64,000 bases of DNA from Lewinellaceae bacterium (GTDB lineage: Bacteria > Bacteroidota > Bacteroidia > Chitinophagales > Saprospiraceae). Every line of letters begins with the position of its first letter. Positions within the stretch are counted from its first letter, which is position 1. A program made the position numbers and the translations under genes. Positions 1 through 9,330 of this stretch are shown here, one piece after another. A model generated the notes under the pieces. That model did no database searches. It was not told where the DNA came from and saw only the letters and a list, made by a program, of their open reading frames with translations. Location: assembly GCA_020636355.1 (NCBI GenBank), contig JACJYB010000004.1, positions 310,001 through 374,000 of the forward strand, read 5' to 3'.

Positions 1-745
1 CAGCGGTCAGCCGGCGATAGATTTCCGGGAAAAATTCATTGCGCATATAATCTCCCAACGGTGGTGAAGCTTTGTCTTTTTGAGATTCCACGATCGTCAT
101 GATGTAAGGATAATCCGCTCCGTCGGTCGTATGATTGTCAAGGAACACATCCGGATCCCATTTGCAGAAAAGCTGCTGAAAACTTTGGGCATTTTTAGAA
201 TCGCTTTTGATGAAGTCCCGGTTCAAATCCAGATTCTTGGCATTCCCCCGAAATCCATGCTCCGCCGGCCCTACCTGGTTGGCGCGGCTGTAGGCGTCCC
301 GGTTGAGAGCGCCTCCAATGTTGTAAAACGGAATGAGAACCAGAACAACGTCTTGCCATAAGGCCGGGTTAATCGTTCCTTGCAGTAAATCCCGCACAAA
401 TAGCATGGAAGCATCCACGCCACAGGGTTCGCCGGCATGGATCCCATTGTTGATGAAGAGGATTGATTTATTTGCTTGCCGAAGTGCCACCGGATCAAAT
501 TCCCCATTGGCAGAGAGGATAATCTCATGCAATGGAAATCCGCTGTCGGTCATGCCAAAAGGTTGCATCCTGATCTTATCTGACGAGGCGGCCAGCTCCT
601 GGTAATAGGCTATGACCTCCGGGTAAGTCGCAGAGTAATTGGTATCCCTTTCAAATGGGGTACGCATCTCAGCTGGTTGAGCTGCCAGGGTAATAAAAGA
701 AAAGACCAGTGCACCGGGCAGAAATTGACGTAGCCAACAAACCAT
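1..745 (-). CDS. M14 family zinc carboxypeptidase, 5' part only (runs off the left edge)
   Basis: The reading frame starts at an ATG (745-743) and stays open to the window edge, giving 248 codons of an unfinished protein. It opens with a signal peptide (hydrophobic residues about 6-22 ending in LAAQ). Further in are HAGEP, the HxxE zinc-ligand motif of M14 carboxypeptidases, then DLNRDF, a typical substrate-pocket segment, and later NHTTDG. The product should be an exported metallocarboxypeptidase that trims peptides in the periplasm or outside the cell. The third zinc ligand and the catalytic Glu lie beyond the edge, so activity cannot be judged. It is divergent from the gene at 892, with about 145 bp of shared upstream DNA in which no clear TAnnTTTG box was seen. 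Confidence 0.85.
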   Translation of the reverse strand, partial: MVCWLRQFLPGALVFSFITLAAQPAEMRTPFERDTNYSATYPEVIAYYQELAASSDKIRMQPFGMTDSGFPLHEIILSANGEFDPVALRQANKSILFINNGIHAGEPCGVDASMLFVRDLLQGTINPALWQDVVLVLIPFYNIGGALNRDAYSRANQVGPAEHGFRGNAKNLDLNRDFIKSDSKNAQSFQQLFCKWDPDVFLDNHTTDGADYPYIMTIVESQKDKASPPLGDYMRNEFFPEIYRRLTA

Positions 746-891
746 ATTTTGGATTTTACCGTATTCGTATATTAGTGGATGGATGTAAATGTAAAGGTTT
801 AAGCAATTTTTAACGTCCGATCTATGCTTTGCGGTAAACGTCTTGACCTTAACAATAGTTAAAATAAGTACAGCCTAAAAAGTTGAACACC

Positions 892-3800
892 ATGAATAGA
901 CTTTTTCTTGGGATAAGTTTTGCACTTATCTTGACGGCACAGACTGCCCATGCACAGTATTTTGGCCGTAATAAGCCGGTGTATCAAAAGTTCGATTTTA
1001 AAGTCATTGAAACACCGCATTTTGACATTTACTCCTATTTAAAAGACCGCAATGAAATCAACCGGCTAAGCGAATGGTCTGAGTTGTGGTACAGCATGCA
1101 CCAGGAGGTATTACGGGATACATTTACCGAAAAGAATCCGATCCTATTCTACAACGATCATTCGGATTTTCAGCAGACCAATGCGATTTCGGGTTCGATC
1201 GGCATCGGAACTGGCGGCGTCACGGAAGCTTTAAAGAACCGGGTAGTCATGCCACTTACGATGACCAATCAACAAACGAACCATGTTCTTGGCCATGAAA
1301 TGGTTCACGCATTTCAGTACCATATGATCCTGAACGGCGACTCCACCAACCTGACCAGCCTGCAGAATTTACCCTTGTGGATGGTCGAAGGTATGGCTGA
1401 ATACATGTCACTGGGCCGGTATGATGCCAATACCGCCATGTGGATGCGCGATGTAGTGCTTAATGATAAAGTACCTACGTTGAAGGACCTTTTTAATCCC
1501 GAGTTTTTCCCTTATCGCTATGGTCAGGCATTCTGGGCCTTCTTTTCCGGTCTTTACGGTGATGAAATGATTAAGCCATTTTTTGTAGCAACTGCAAAAT
1601 ATGGACTGCTCGCGGCGGTTCAATCGGTACTTCACACCAATTTCGAGACGCTCAGCAATCAGTTTAAAACCGCTCTGGAAACCTACTATACCCCACTGCT
1701 GGCTGAGAAAAAAGAAACCAGTTTCGGGCGAAAGCTGGTAACGGATGAAAACGGCGGTAAAATGAATATTTCTCCGGTAGTGAGTCCGAATGGTCGCTAC
1801 GTCATCTTTCTATCCGAGAAAGAGCTGATCACCACGGACCTCTACCTTGCCGATACCAAGGATGGTAAAATCATCCGCAAAGTTTCCAGTCGGGTTAAGG
1901 ATGGACACCTGGATAATATCGACTACCTCGAGTCATCGGGCACCTGGTCCCCCGACTCCAAACGATTCGCTTTTGTAGCTTTTAAAAATGGGCGAAACAT
2001 CCTGGTGATTAAGGATGTCAGCAATGGTCGAACCGTCGAGGAAATCGCCCCCAAGAATTTACAGGCTTTTGCCAATCCAACCTGGTCCCCCAATGGCCGC
2101 AGCATCGTGGTTGCCGGCCTGGCAGAAGGGAGGTCCGATCTCTATCAGATCGATATCCGGACCAAACGGTTGACCCGGCTTACCGATGATTTATACAGTC
2201 AGATCCAGCCCAGTTGGTCGGAAGATGGCAGTAAACTGGTTTTTGCAACCGATAAAATGGCCATCGATAATGGTCGTGTTCGTGGTAAATACACCATGAA
2301 CATTGCTGTCATGGATATGGAAACCAAAGAAATAACTCAATACGACTTCTTTCAGGGTGCTGATAATCTGAATCCGGAATTCGACGCCCAGGGAAATATC
2401 TATTTCTTATCGGACCACGACGGATTCAGGAACCTGTATTACTACAATATTCCGGAGGATAAAGTGTACCGGATGACCGATTACCTGGTCGGCATCAGTG
2501 GAATCACCTCGTATTCACCGGCTATCTCCGTATCCAAGAAAAGGGATGAAGTATTTTATTCCAATTATCTGGATGGAAAGTATATCATCAACAGGGCACA
2601 GAAGGAGGACTTTCTGATGGAGGAAGTAGATCCCGGATCCATTGACTATACCGCTGCCACCCTTCCGGTCATCGGCTTGAGCAAAACCGATCAGGTGAAT
2701 TCAAACCTGGATTTTATGGAAAACCGGCCGGCACCTCCGACCAATGAATTCAAACAAATCGCTTACAAACCTAAGTTTCAACTGGATTACATAGGCGGTA
2801 GCAGCGGTGTAGGCGTAGGGACCAGCAATGCTTATGGAACCCAGACAGGACTTGCCGGCGGTATCGATATGCTATTCAGTGATATCCTTGGCAACAATCA
2901 GCTTTATACCGGCGTCTCTCTTAACGGTGAAATTTATGATGTAGCAGGCGTGTTCCAGTACATCAACCGAAAACACCGGTTAGCCTGGGGAATGACATTA
3001 TCACATATACCCTACCGAACAGGATATGCCAATTATGCGGGTATTGACTCGTTACGGTATGGCAACGGTTACATCCTCACGGATCGCGTTGAATTGAATC
3101 TGCTACGCATCTTTGAAGACGGAACGTCTGGTTTCTTTCAATATCCGTTCTCTTCGACCATGCGTGTAGAAGGCAGCCTGGGTACTTCATACCGCTATTT
3201 CCGCTGGGACCAGTACAATAATTATTACGATGGTTTTGGTCAGCTCATCTACCAGGAACGTGAAAGGCAAAAGCTTGAAGGAGATTTGAACCTGGGGGGC
3301 TACGTCATCCGGAAAACATTCATGCATAATGCGAATGTGGCTTTGGTTGGTGATAATTCCTATTTTGGCCTTACTTCGCCATTAGCTGGTTACCGGTACC
3401 GGATCGGTGCCGAGAAATATTTCGGAGGCTATGATTTTTACACAACTTTACTCGATTTCCGGAAATACATCCGGGTCAACCCGGTCACTTTTGCTTTCAG
3501 GGCTATGCAATATTCCCGTTTCGGTGCAGATGCCAATGCATTTTACCCGCTTTTCATTGGTGAAATGGGATTGGTCCACGGATATCGCTATGGACTCCGG
3601 GATGAAATCGAACAACGGTACGGCATCAACTTTAATCAGCTGAGCGGAAGTAAACTGGCCATGGTTAATTTTGAAACCCGTTTGCCATTCACCGGTCCTG
3701 AACGTTTGTCCCTGATAAAATCCAAGGCCTTGTTCACCGAGCTGAATTACTTCATCGATGGTGGGGTAGCCTTTGACAGCTTCTCTGAGTTCAAGGATCC

Positions 3801-3963
3801 GGCAGAAGGCCCTCTGACCACAAAACCAGCGGTAGTCTTCAGTACCGGTCTGGGCTTGCGCATCAATGTGTTTGGGGCTTTGATCATAGAACCATACCTG
3901 GCATTTCCTATTCAGAAAAATACCAGGGGCAGCTTTGGTGTAAACCTGGTACCGGGGTGGTAA
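892..3963 (+). CDS. Exported HExxH peptidase-like / TolB beta-propeller / outer-membrane barrel fusion protein
   Basis: The protein has 1023 residues when started at the ATG at 892; an in-frame TTG at 883 is less likely because the signal peptide (MNRLFLGISF...TAHA) begins cleanly at the ATG. Three parts are visible. Residues about 35-270 resemble the peptidase MA fold: HEMVH near residue 135 is an HExxH zinc site, and LWMVEGMAEYM about 30 residues on matches the distal Glu ligand of gluzincins. Residues about 285-580 hold TolB/WD40-like propeller blades (repeated WSPDSKR, WSPNGRS, WSEDGSK). From about residue 620 the chain is rich in Tyr, Gly and alternating hydrophobics and ends in Trp, as expected for a BamA/D15-like outer-membrane barrel. 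The likely place is the outer membrane with the propeller and protease in the periplasm. The substrate is unknown. The next gene starts 14 bp after the stop. Confidence 0.8.
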   Translation: MNRLFLGISFALILTAQTAHAQYFGRNKPVYQKFDFKVIETPHFDIYSYLKDRNEINRLSEWSELWYSMHQEVLRDTFTEKNPILFYNDHSDFQQTNAISGSIGIGTGGVTEALKNRVVMPLTMTNQQTNHVLGHEMVHAFQYHMILNGDSTNLTSLQNLPLWMVEGMAEYMSLGRYDANTAMWMRDVVLNDKVPTLKDLFNPEFFPYRYGQAFWAFFSGLYGDEMIKPFFVATAKYGLLAAVQSVLHTNFETLSNQFKTALETYYTPLLAEKKETSFGRKLVTDENGGKMNISPVVSPNGRYVIFLSEKELITTDLYLADTKDGKIIRKVSSRVKDGHLDNIDYLESSGTWSPDSKRFAFVAFKNGRNILVIKDVSNGRTVEEIAPKNLQAFANPTWSPNGRSIVVAGLAEGRSDLYQIDIRTKRLTRLTDDLYSQIQPSWSEDGSKLVFATDKMAIDNGRVRGKYTMNIAVMDMETKEITQYDFFQGADNLNPEFDAQGNIYFLSDHDGFRNLYYYNIPEDKVYRMTDYLVGISGITSYSPAISVSKKRDEVFYSNYLDGKYIINRAQKEDFLMEEVDPGSIDYTAATLPVIGLSKTDQVNSNLDFMENRPAPPTNEFKQIAYKPKFQLDYIGGSSGVGVGTSNAYGTQTGLAGGIDMLFSDILGNNQLYTGVSLNGEIYDVAGVFQYINRKHRLAWGMTLSHIPYRTGYANYAGIDSLRYGNGYILTDRVELNLLRIFEDGTSGFFQYPFSSTMRVEGSLGTSYRYFRWDQYNNYYDGFGQLIYQERERQKLEGDLNLGGYVIRKTFMHNANVALVGDNSYFGLTSPLAGYRYRIGAEKYFGGYDFYTTLLDFRKYIRVNPVTFAFRAMQYSRFGADANAFYPLFIGEMGLVHGYRYGLRDEIEQRYGINFNQLSGSKLAMVNFETRLPFTGPERLSLIKSKALFTELNYFIDGGVAFDSFSEFKDPAEGPLTTKPAVVFSTGLGLRINVFGALIIEPYLAFPIQKNTRGSFGVNLVPGW

Positions 3964-3977
3964 GCACTTGGTATAAA

Positions 3978-4823
3978 ATGGGTATCCTTTGGAGCCTGGT
4001 CCTGGGGCTATGGCAATTGCATTGTCAATCACAAGGGCCAACGATTGGAGCCCCCCTGATGTACCAAACCGGCGAACCGGATGCGACGTATCAACTTCCC
4101 GGTATTTTAAGGGAAATATCCGGTTTGGCCTGGCATGACGATACGCTTTGGGCCATTCAGGATGAAGATGGATTGCTTTTCAAAATGGTACCCCAGAAAG
4201 ACGCGATCAATATTTCCAATTTCCAGTTTGGCCCGAAGGACGATTACGAGGCTTTGGAATGGCTGAACGGCTATTGTTATGTCGTCACCAGTGAAGCAAA
4301 GTTATGGCAGATCGATCCCAAGAACAGAACCTCCCGGCGGTTACCTTCTTTCTGGGGGAAGAAACACAACGTGGAAGGTCTGACCGTGACGGAAGATGGG
4401 CAGGGATTGTGGCTTGCCGCTAAAGAAGACCACCAGGATGAAGATCGTGATGTCATTGCAATCAACCCATCAAATCTGGAGAATCCATCCAGACCGCGTT
4501 TCTCCATCAGTGATGATAAGATTAAATCTTTCATCAAGGCGCAGAATGAAACCGGACTCAAGGTGCCTGACAGAATTGCCTTTCACTCTTCCGCAATAGC
4601 CACTAACCCCATTACGGGAGATCTTTTCGTGCTTTCGTCTCCGGAACCTCAGTTACTGGTACTTGATTCGAAGGGTAAAATTAAAAGCTGGCAACGACTA
4701 TCCGCTTTACTGTATCCGCAACCGGAGTCAATTTGTTTTGACCCGGACGGAACCCTGTACATTGCCAATGAAGGCAAACATGGTGCTGCAACCCTTTTGG
4801 TTTTCTATCCAAAAAAATCCTGA
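3978..4823 (+). CDS. SdiA-regulated-type beta-propeller protein, exported
   Basis: The 281-residue product starts at the ATG at 3978; a GTG at 3957 that overlaps the previous gene would add seven residues and is less likely. The N-terminus is hydrophobic (MGILWSLVLGLWQLHC), a probable signal peptide; the Cys suggests a lipoprotein but the lipobox is poor. The body matches the SdiA-regulated/SMP-30-like propeller family: LREISGLAW, LWAIQDEDG, a DDYEALEW segment, NVEGLTV and a final PESICFDPDGTLYIANEG. Members are periplasmic or surface proteins of unknown function, so only the fold is claimed. It follows the 892 gene closely and may be co-transcribed with it. Confidence 0.7.
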   Translation: MGILWSLVLGLWQLHCQSQGPTIGAPLMYQTGEPDATYQLPGILREISGLAWHDDTLWAIQDEDGLLFKMVPQKDAINISNFQFGPKDDYEALEWLNGYCYVVTSEAKLWQIDPKNRTSRRLPSFWGKKHNVEGLTVTEDGQGLWLAAKEDHQDEDRDVIAINPSNLENPSRPRFSISDDKIKSFIKAQNETGLKVPDRIAFHSSAIATNPITGDLFVLSSPEPQLLVLDSKGKIKSWQRLSALLYPQPESICFDPDGTLYIANEGKHGAATLLVFYPKKS

Positions 4824-4866
4824 CTGCTCTCTGAAATACTCCTTAAGGGCAATAGTAAATTATCGT

Positions 4867-4874
4867 TACCTTTG
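4867..4874 (+). promoter_or_regulatory. Bacteroidota -7 promoter box (TACCTTTG)
   Basis: A perfect TAnnTTTG box 30 nt upstream of the ATG of the HD/Pycsar gene. A convincing -33 TTTG was not found. Confidence 0.5.
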
Positions 4875-4896
4875 GTCAGAAGCGTTTTATTGAAGT

Positions 4897-6081
4897 ATGG
4901 CCACAGATCGGATTTCCATCGCTGAAGCTTTTGTCAAGGATTTACTGCACCGGGAATTGGGACCAGAATATGCATACCACAACTGGGAGCATACGCAGAA
5001 GGTATTCGAGCAAGCACAGAAACTGGGCCAAATGGCCAAGCTAGGATCCGAAGACACGGAAATATTACTTCTTGCAGCACTATTCCACGATGTCGGCTTC
5101 ATTTACGACTACGATCAGCATGAAGAACAATCCAAAGACATAGCCCGCAAATTCCTGAAGGAAAACGAGGTTTCGGAAAGTATGATCAAGGCAATCTGTC
5201 AGGTCATTGATGCAACCAAGCGGGATGTTAAACCTGCCACCCACCTGCAGCAGTTACTTAAAGATGCCGACGTGGCAAATCTTGCTGATGCCGATTATGC
5301 GGTGTGGTCGGAACGGTTAAGGCAGGAATTAATGTCTATTCACGATGATAAAATCAAGAAAAAAGGATGGCTAAAAACCAATATTGATTTCTTTAGTCAT
5401 CATGAATATTATTCTCCGGAAGGGAAAAAGTTGCTGGGTAAAGGCAAAGAAGCTAATCTGGATCTTCTGTTGTTGAAACGCCAGGAGCAATTATTGGAAC
5501 AAGCCAAAGCACTGAGACCCAGTTCTCACCTTTCCCGGTCACTTGCTCAAAACCGGCCAGCCCAAAATCAATTCAAAACGGCATTAAGGAACCATGTAAA
5601 CCTCAGTTCGATCGCGGACAATAAAGCGAATCACATGCTTTCCGTTAACGCGCTGATCCTCTCCATTTCGCTCCCGTTTTTAGGAAGCATTCTGAAAAGT
5701 AATCAGCAACTGCTGATACCAACTCTTATGCTGATTGTGGTCTGTGTTATTGCCATCATTTTTGCAACCCTGGCTACGCGGCCGGTAAAAATGTCCGGAA
5801 TAACGCTCAAGGAGGACATCGATAAAAACAAATCCAATCTCTTCTTCTTTGGGAATTTCTTTAAAATGACCTTCGACGATTACGTACAGGGTATCAAGCA
5901 CATTGTCGCAGAGGATGACCGGCTGGATCAATCCATTACCCGGGACCTTTTTTATCTCGGAAAGGCACTGGGTCAGAAATATACCTATCTCCGCCACTGC
6001 TACAATTTCTTTATGTATGGTATCGTCATAACGGCCTTTGCCTTCATGATCGCCTTTCTGAGTGGCGCGAATACCTTGTGA
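4897..6081 (+). CDS. HD-domain phosphohydrolase fused to a Pycsar-type transmembrane effector domain (PycTM/DUF5706)
   Basis: The 394-residue protein has two parts. Residues about 8-190 are an HD domain: HNWEH near 28-32, HD at 64-65 inside ALFHDVGF, and a later Asp in LKDADVANLA form the metal-binding H...HD...D set of nucleotide or cyclic-nucleotide phosphohydrolases. Residues about 225-394 match the Pycsar effector membrane domain, with the hallmark SSIADNKANHMLSVNALI, two membrane segments (about 247-292), a soluble stretch and a last membrane segment (about 371-391). In true Pycsar defence this domain is the effector that damages the inner membrane when a cyclase makes cCMP or cUMP. No cyclase gene lies nearby, and HD-linked versions are frequent in Bacteroidota, so a housekeeping nucleotide-sensing role is as likely. 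It has its own promoter box and precedes pheT by 98 bp. Confidence 0.8.
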   Translation: MATDRISIAEAFVKDLLHRELGPEYAYHNWEHTQKVFEQAQKLGQMAKLGSEDTEILLLAALFHDVGFIYDYDQHEEQSKDIARKFLKENEVSESMIKAICQVIDATKRDVKPATHLQQLLKDADVANLADADYAVWSERLRQELMSIHDDKIKKKGWLKTNIDFFSHHEYYSPEGKKLLGKGKEANLDLLLLKRQEQLLEQAKALRPSSHLSRSLAQNRPAQNQFKTALRNHVNLSSIADNKANHMLSVNALILSISLPFLGSILKSNQQLLIPTLMLIVVCVIAIIFATLATRPVKMSGITLKEDIDKNKSNLFFFGNFFKMTFDDYVQGIKHIVAEDDRLDQSITRDLFYLGKALGQKYTYLRHCYNFFMYGIVITAFAFMIAFLSGANTL

Positions 6082-6149
6082 TATTCCCTCAAATCCCTGC
6101 CTTGAATGGGAATCTTCTGCAGTTTCCGTTTATACTGTTTGTATAATCC

Positions 6150-6157
6150 TATCTTTG
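6150..6157 (+). promoter_or_regulatory. Bacteroidota -7 promoter box (TATCTTTG) for pheT
   Basis: A perfect TAnnTTTG box 30 nt upstream of the pheT ATG at 6180, predicting a leader of under 20 nt. A -33 match is weak. Confidence 0.55.
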
Positions 6158-6179
6158 CTCTTCGCAAATTGTTCGTTGG

Positions 6180-8624
6180 ATGAAAATCTCCTATAACTGG
6201 TTGAAGACGTACCTGGATATCGACTATCCGGCTGATGAGGTAGCAGAAATGCTTACAGGCTTAGGGCTTGAAGTTGAAGGCATGGATGCTTTCGAATCCA
6301 TACCGGGGAGCCTGGAAGGTATTGTCATTGGCAAGGTGCTTACTTGTGAGAAGCATCCTAACGCAGATAAATTATCGCTGACCACCGTTGATATCGGTTC
6401 GGGAGCTGACCTGTCCATTGTTTGCGGTGCGTCAAATGTGGCTGCCGGCCAAACTGTCCTGGTCGCTCCGGTGGGGACAACCATTCACCCGACTAACGGC
6501 GAGCCTTTCCAGATCAATAAAGCCAAGATCCGGGGTGAGTTGTCGGAAGGCATGATCTGCGCTGAAGATGAAATCGGGTTGGGCACCAGCCATGCAGGCA
6601 TCCTGGTGTTGGATGATCACTATGAGGTAGGAAAGCCAGCCATTCAATATTTTCCGGTTGAGCGGGATGTAATTTTCGAAATTGGTTTAACACCCAATCG
6701 TTCCGATGCGACCAATCACCTGGGTGTTGCTAAAGATCTGGCTGCCTATTTGCGGGTTAACCGTGGATTCACCGGCAAGATCAAGATGCCTCCCAGTGAC
6801 CAATTCAACATCGACAACCTGGATATGCAAATCGAGGTGGAAGTAGCGGATCACCGCGCTTGCCCCCGCTATGCGGGCATTACCCTCACCGGTGTTAAGG
6901 TAGGGCCATCGCCGGATTGGCTGCAAAACCGGTTAAAATCCATCGGGCTGCGTCCCATCAACAACATTGTTGACATCAGCAACTTTGTGCTGCATGAGAT
7001 GGGGCAGCCAACCCATGCTTTTGATGCGGACAAGATTACCGGAAAAAAGATTATCGTCCGGACATTACCTGCCGGTACCAAATTTTTAAGCCTGGACGAC
7101 GTAGAACGCTCCTTGTTGCCAACCGACCTGATGATCTGTGACGGAGACAATAATGGGATGTGCATTGCCGGCGTATTTGGCGGCGCTGACTCCGGTGTCA
7201 CCGACCATACCGTTAATTTATTTATCGAGTCCGCGCACTTCAATGCCAAGTGGGTCCGCCGTACCAGCATGAAGCATTTTCTGCGTACCGATGCAGCCAT
7301 GGTCTTTGAGAAAGGTTCGGACCCAAATATTTGTGTTATCGCGCTGAAGCGTGTCGTCCAGTTGATTCAGGATATCGCCGGTGGCCAGGTATCATCCCAT
7401 CCGATAGATATTTACCCCAAGAAGATAGAACCAGTTAAAATTGATGTTCATTATGAGAATATCCGGAAACTGATCGGGGTAGACCTGACCAAGGAGGATA
7501 TCCGCGATATTTTGAATGCGTTGGAGATCAGCATTGAAAACATCCATGAAGGAGGTCTGACGGTGGAAGTGCCCACCAATAAAATTGATGTACTGCGTGA
7601 AGTCGACCTGATCGAAGAGCTTTTAAGGGTCTATGGATTTAACCGGGTTGATTTTGACGAGTCCGTCCACTATACATTCAATTATTCGGACTATCCAAGC
7701 GCTCATTTCACGCGCAACCGGGTGGCCGATTACCTGGCAGCCAACGGATATATGGAAGCCATGTCGCTATCTCTAAGCCCTTCGAAATACTACGACCAGT
7801 GGGCTCATGCAGAAGTCGGAGATCTGGTTTACATCAACAATACCTCCAACATCCAGCTGGACGCCATGCGCGCATCGATGGTCCCCGGAGCGTTGGAAAA
7901 TGTAGCGTATAACCTCAACCGCCAGGCTCAACGGATTCAATTGTTTGAGTTTGGCCGGGTATATGGTAAACAGGATGATTTTATTGAATCCGAGCGCCTG
8001 CAGCTAACACTTTGTGGTAAAAAGTTCAGTGATCACTGGATTACAGGCAAAACGCCTTCTTTTACTTTTTACGACATCAAGGCACACATTCAGCAAATTT
8101 TCCGGATCACCGGAGTACAACCGGATGGGGTCACCGAGATCATGGAGCATCCACATCTGGAATTCGGATTGGAATGGATGCACGATAACCAATTGATTGG
8201 TATCGCGGGAGCGATTAAGTCCTCAATCCGGTCTGATATGGGCATCAAGCCCGAGGTTTGGTATGGCGAGATCTTCTGGGATAACCTGTTCCCTTCCATT
8301 GGAAAATCCAGAATCCAGGTTGCCGACCCATCCAAGTTTCCCGGAGTAAGACGAGATTTGGCCCTGATCGTAGACGATTCCGTCGCATACGCACAGATTC
8401 AGGAAGTCATCCGGAGCATCGATCCGGTACGCATTAAAGAAATAGGTCTTTTTGACGTCTTTAAAAACGAAGAATCACTGGGTAAGGGCAAGAAGTCCTA
8501 TGCCATTTACGTACTGCTTGAGGATAAGGAACAAACCATGACTGAAAAACAGATCGAAAAGATCATCCAGCGGATGATTGTAGCCCTGGAGAAAGAAACA
8601 GGAGCTGTGCTTCGGAAAGGTTAA
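6180..8624 (+). CDS. pheT: Phenylalanine--tRNA ligase beta subunit
   Basis: At 814 residues the protein is full length for bacterial PheT. It begins MKISYNWLKTYLD, carries the EMAP/tRNA-binding domain (GKVLTCEKHPNADKLSL, about 50-150), the B3/B4 editing region (ITLTGVKVGPSPDWL; RPINNIVDISNFV), the B5 domain (about 400-480) and a C-terminal anticodon-binding fold (FPGVRRDLALIVDDSV). It forms an alpha2-beta2 enzyme with PheS in the cytoplasm; pheS is not in the window. It has its own promoter box and is followed after 47 bp by the coiled-coil/zapA pair, the usual Bacteroidota order. Confidence 0.97.
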   Translation: MKISYNWLKTYLDIDYPADEVAEMLTGLGLEVEGMDAFESIPGSLEGIVIGKVLTCEKHPNADKLSLTTVDIGSGADLSIVCGASNVAAGQTVLVAPVGTTIHPTNGEPFQINKAKIRGELSEGMICAEDEIGLGTSHAGILVLDDHYEVGKPAIQYFPVERDVIFEIGLTPNRSDATNHLGVAKDLAAYLRVNRGFTGKIKMPPSDQFNIDNLDMQIEVEVADHRACPRYAGITLTGVKVGPSPDWLQNRLKSIGLRPINNIVDISNFVLHEMGQPTHAFDADKITGKKIIVRTLPAGTKFLSLDDVERSLLPTDLMICDGDNNGMCIAGVFGGADSGVTDHTVNLFIESAHFNAKWVRRTSMKHFLRTDAAMVFEKGSDPNICVIALKRVVQLIQDIAGGQVSSHPIDIYPKKIEPVKIDVHYENIRKLIGVDLTKEDIRDILNALEISIENIHEGGLTVEVPTNKIDVLREVDLIEELLRVYGFNRVDFDESVHYTFNYSDYPSAHFTRNRVADYLAANGYMEAMSLSLSPSKYYDQWAHAEVGDLVYINNTSNIQLDAMRASMVPGALENVAYNLNRQAQRIQLFEFGRVYGKQDDFIESERLQLTLCGKKFSDHWITGKTPSFTFYDIKAHIQQIFRITGVQPDGVTEIMEHPHLEFGLEWMHDNQLIGIAGAIKSSIRSDMGIKPEVWYGEIFWDNLFPSIGKSRIQVADPSKFPGVRRDLALIVDDSVAYAQIQEVIRSIDPVRIKEIGLFDVFKNEESLGKGKKSYAIYVLLEDKEQTMTEKQIEKIIQRMIVALEKETGAVLRKG

Positions 8625-8671
8625 AAAATGACTGGGTTCCAAAACTTGTAAAAAGGTATTATTTTTGGACA

Positions 8672-8953
8672 ATGTCAGATATTGTAAACCATATAGAAAC
8701 CATTGAATTTAAAATAAAGCAATTAGCCAGAAAGATAGAACTCATCAAAGAAGAAAATGCCAATTTGGTGAAGGAGAATATCGGCTTGCGGGAATTGCTC
8801 GTTGAAAAAGAATCCAAGAATCAGGCCATTCAGCCTCTGACTTTTGAAGGTGCTAACGCCCTGGACGAAGAAGCCAAGGGAAAAGTACGGGAAGAGATTG
8901 ACCGGTATATTCAAGAAATCGACGAGTGCATCAAGCTCATGAATAATCTTTAA
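8672..8953 (+). CDS. Small coiled-coil protein upstream of zapA
   Basis: This 93-residue protein is almost entirely charged heptad-like sequence (IEFKIKQLARKIELIKEEN; LVKENIGLRELLVEKE) and has no signal peptide. A protein of this kind sits next to zapA in many Bacteroidota and is sometimes labelled ZapB-like; the sequence supports only a cytoplasmic coiled coil with a possible cell-division link. It ends 8 bp before zapA. A TATTTTTG box at 8660-8667 is too close to the ATG to serve a normal leader. Confidence 0.75.
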   Translation: MSDIVNHIETIEFKIKQLARKIELIKEENANLVKENIGLRELLVEKESKNQAIQPLTFEGANALDEEAKGKVREEIDRYIQEIDECIKLMNNL

Positions 8954-8961
8954 GCCGCCTC

Positions 8962-9252
8962 ATGGAGGGAAAAGAAGCAAAGAGCATACAAGTATACATC
9001 GCGGGAAGGTCCTATCCGCTGAAAGTGAATGAAGAAGATGCTTCTGCTATTATGAAGATTGCAGAAGAAGTCAATGATAAAATCCAATATTTTCAGCGCA
9101 CGTATTCCAATCGCGACAAACAGGATTGCCTGTCCATGGCACTCTTGACGTATGCCGTAGACCTATATAAAGCCAGGCTGAACAATGCCGAAGGACAACT
9201 ATCCGACCGGCTGGGCAAGCTTGACGAATTGCTGACTTCCCTACTCCATTAA
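8962..9252 (+). CDS. zapA: Cell division protein ZapA
   Basis: The 96-residue product has the ZapA N-terminal fold (VYIAGRSYPLKVNEEDASAI), a following helix with IAEEVNDKIQ, and the conserved QDCLSMALLTYAVDLY segment before a C-terminal helix. ZapA binds FtsZ at midcell and bundles its filaments. It is 8 bp downstream of the coiled-coil gene and 78 bp upstream of the rny start, so these are probably one transcript. Confidence 0.88.
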   Translation: MEGKEAKSIQVYIAGRSYPLKVNEEDASAIMKIAEEVNDKIQYFQRTYSNRDKQDCLSMALLTYAVDLYKARLNNAEGQLSDRLGKLDELLTSLLH

Positions 9253-9330
9253 GACGGCCGTGTTTCTCCTGACCATTTGATATCGTTCTATCGTACTGGC
9301 TCCATTAATCACATAAAATACGCAACGAAA

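Noticed and set aside
4897..6081. Complete Pycsar defence system
   Set aside because: No nucleotide cyclase lies within the window next to the effector-like gene, and its neighbours are housekeeping genes.
8660..8667. TATTTTTG promoter for the coiled-coil/zapA pair
   Set aside because: Only 12 nt before the ATG, so transcription would begin at the start codon itself; kept as a remark only.
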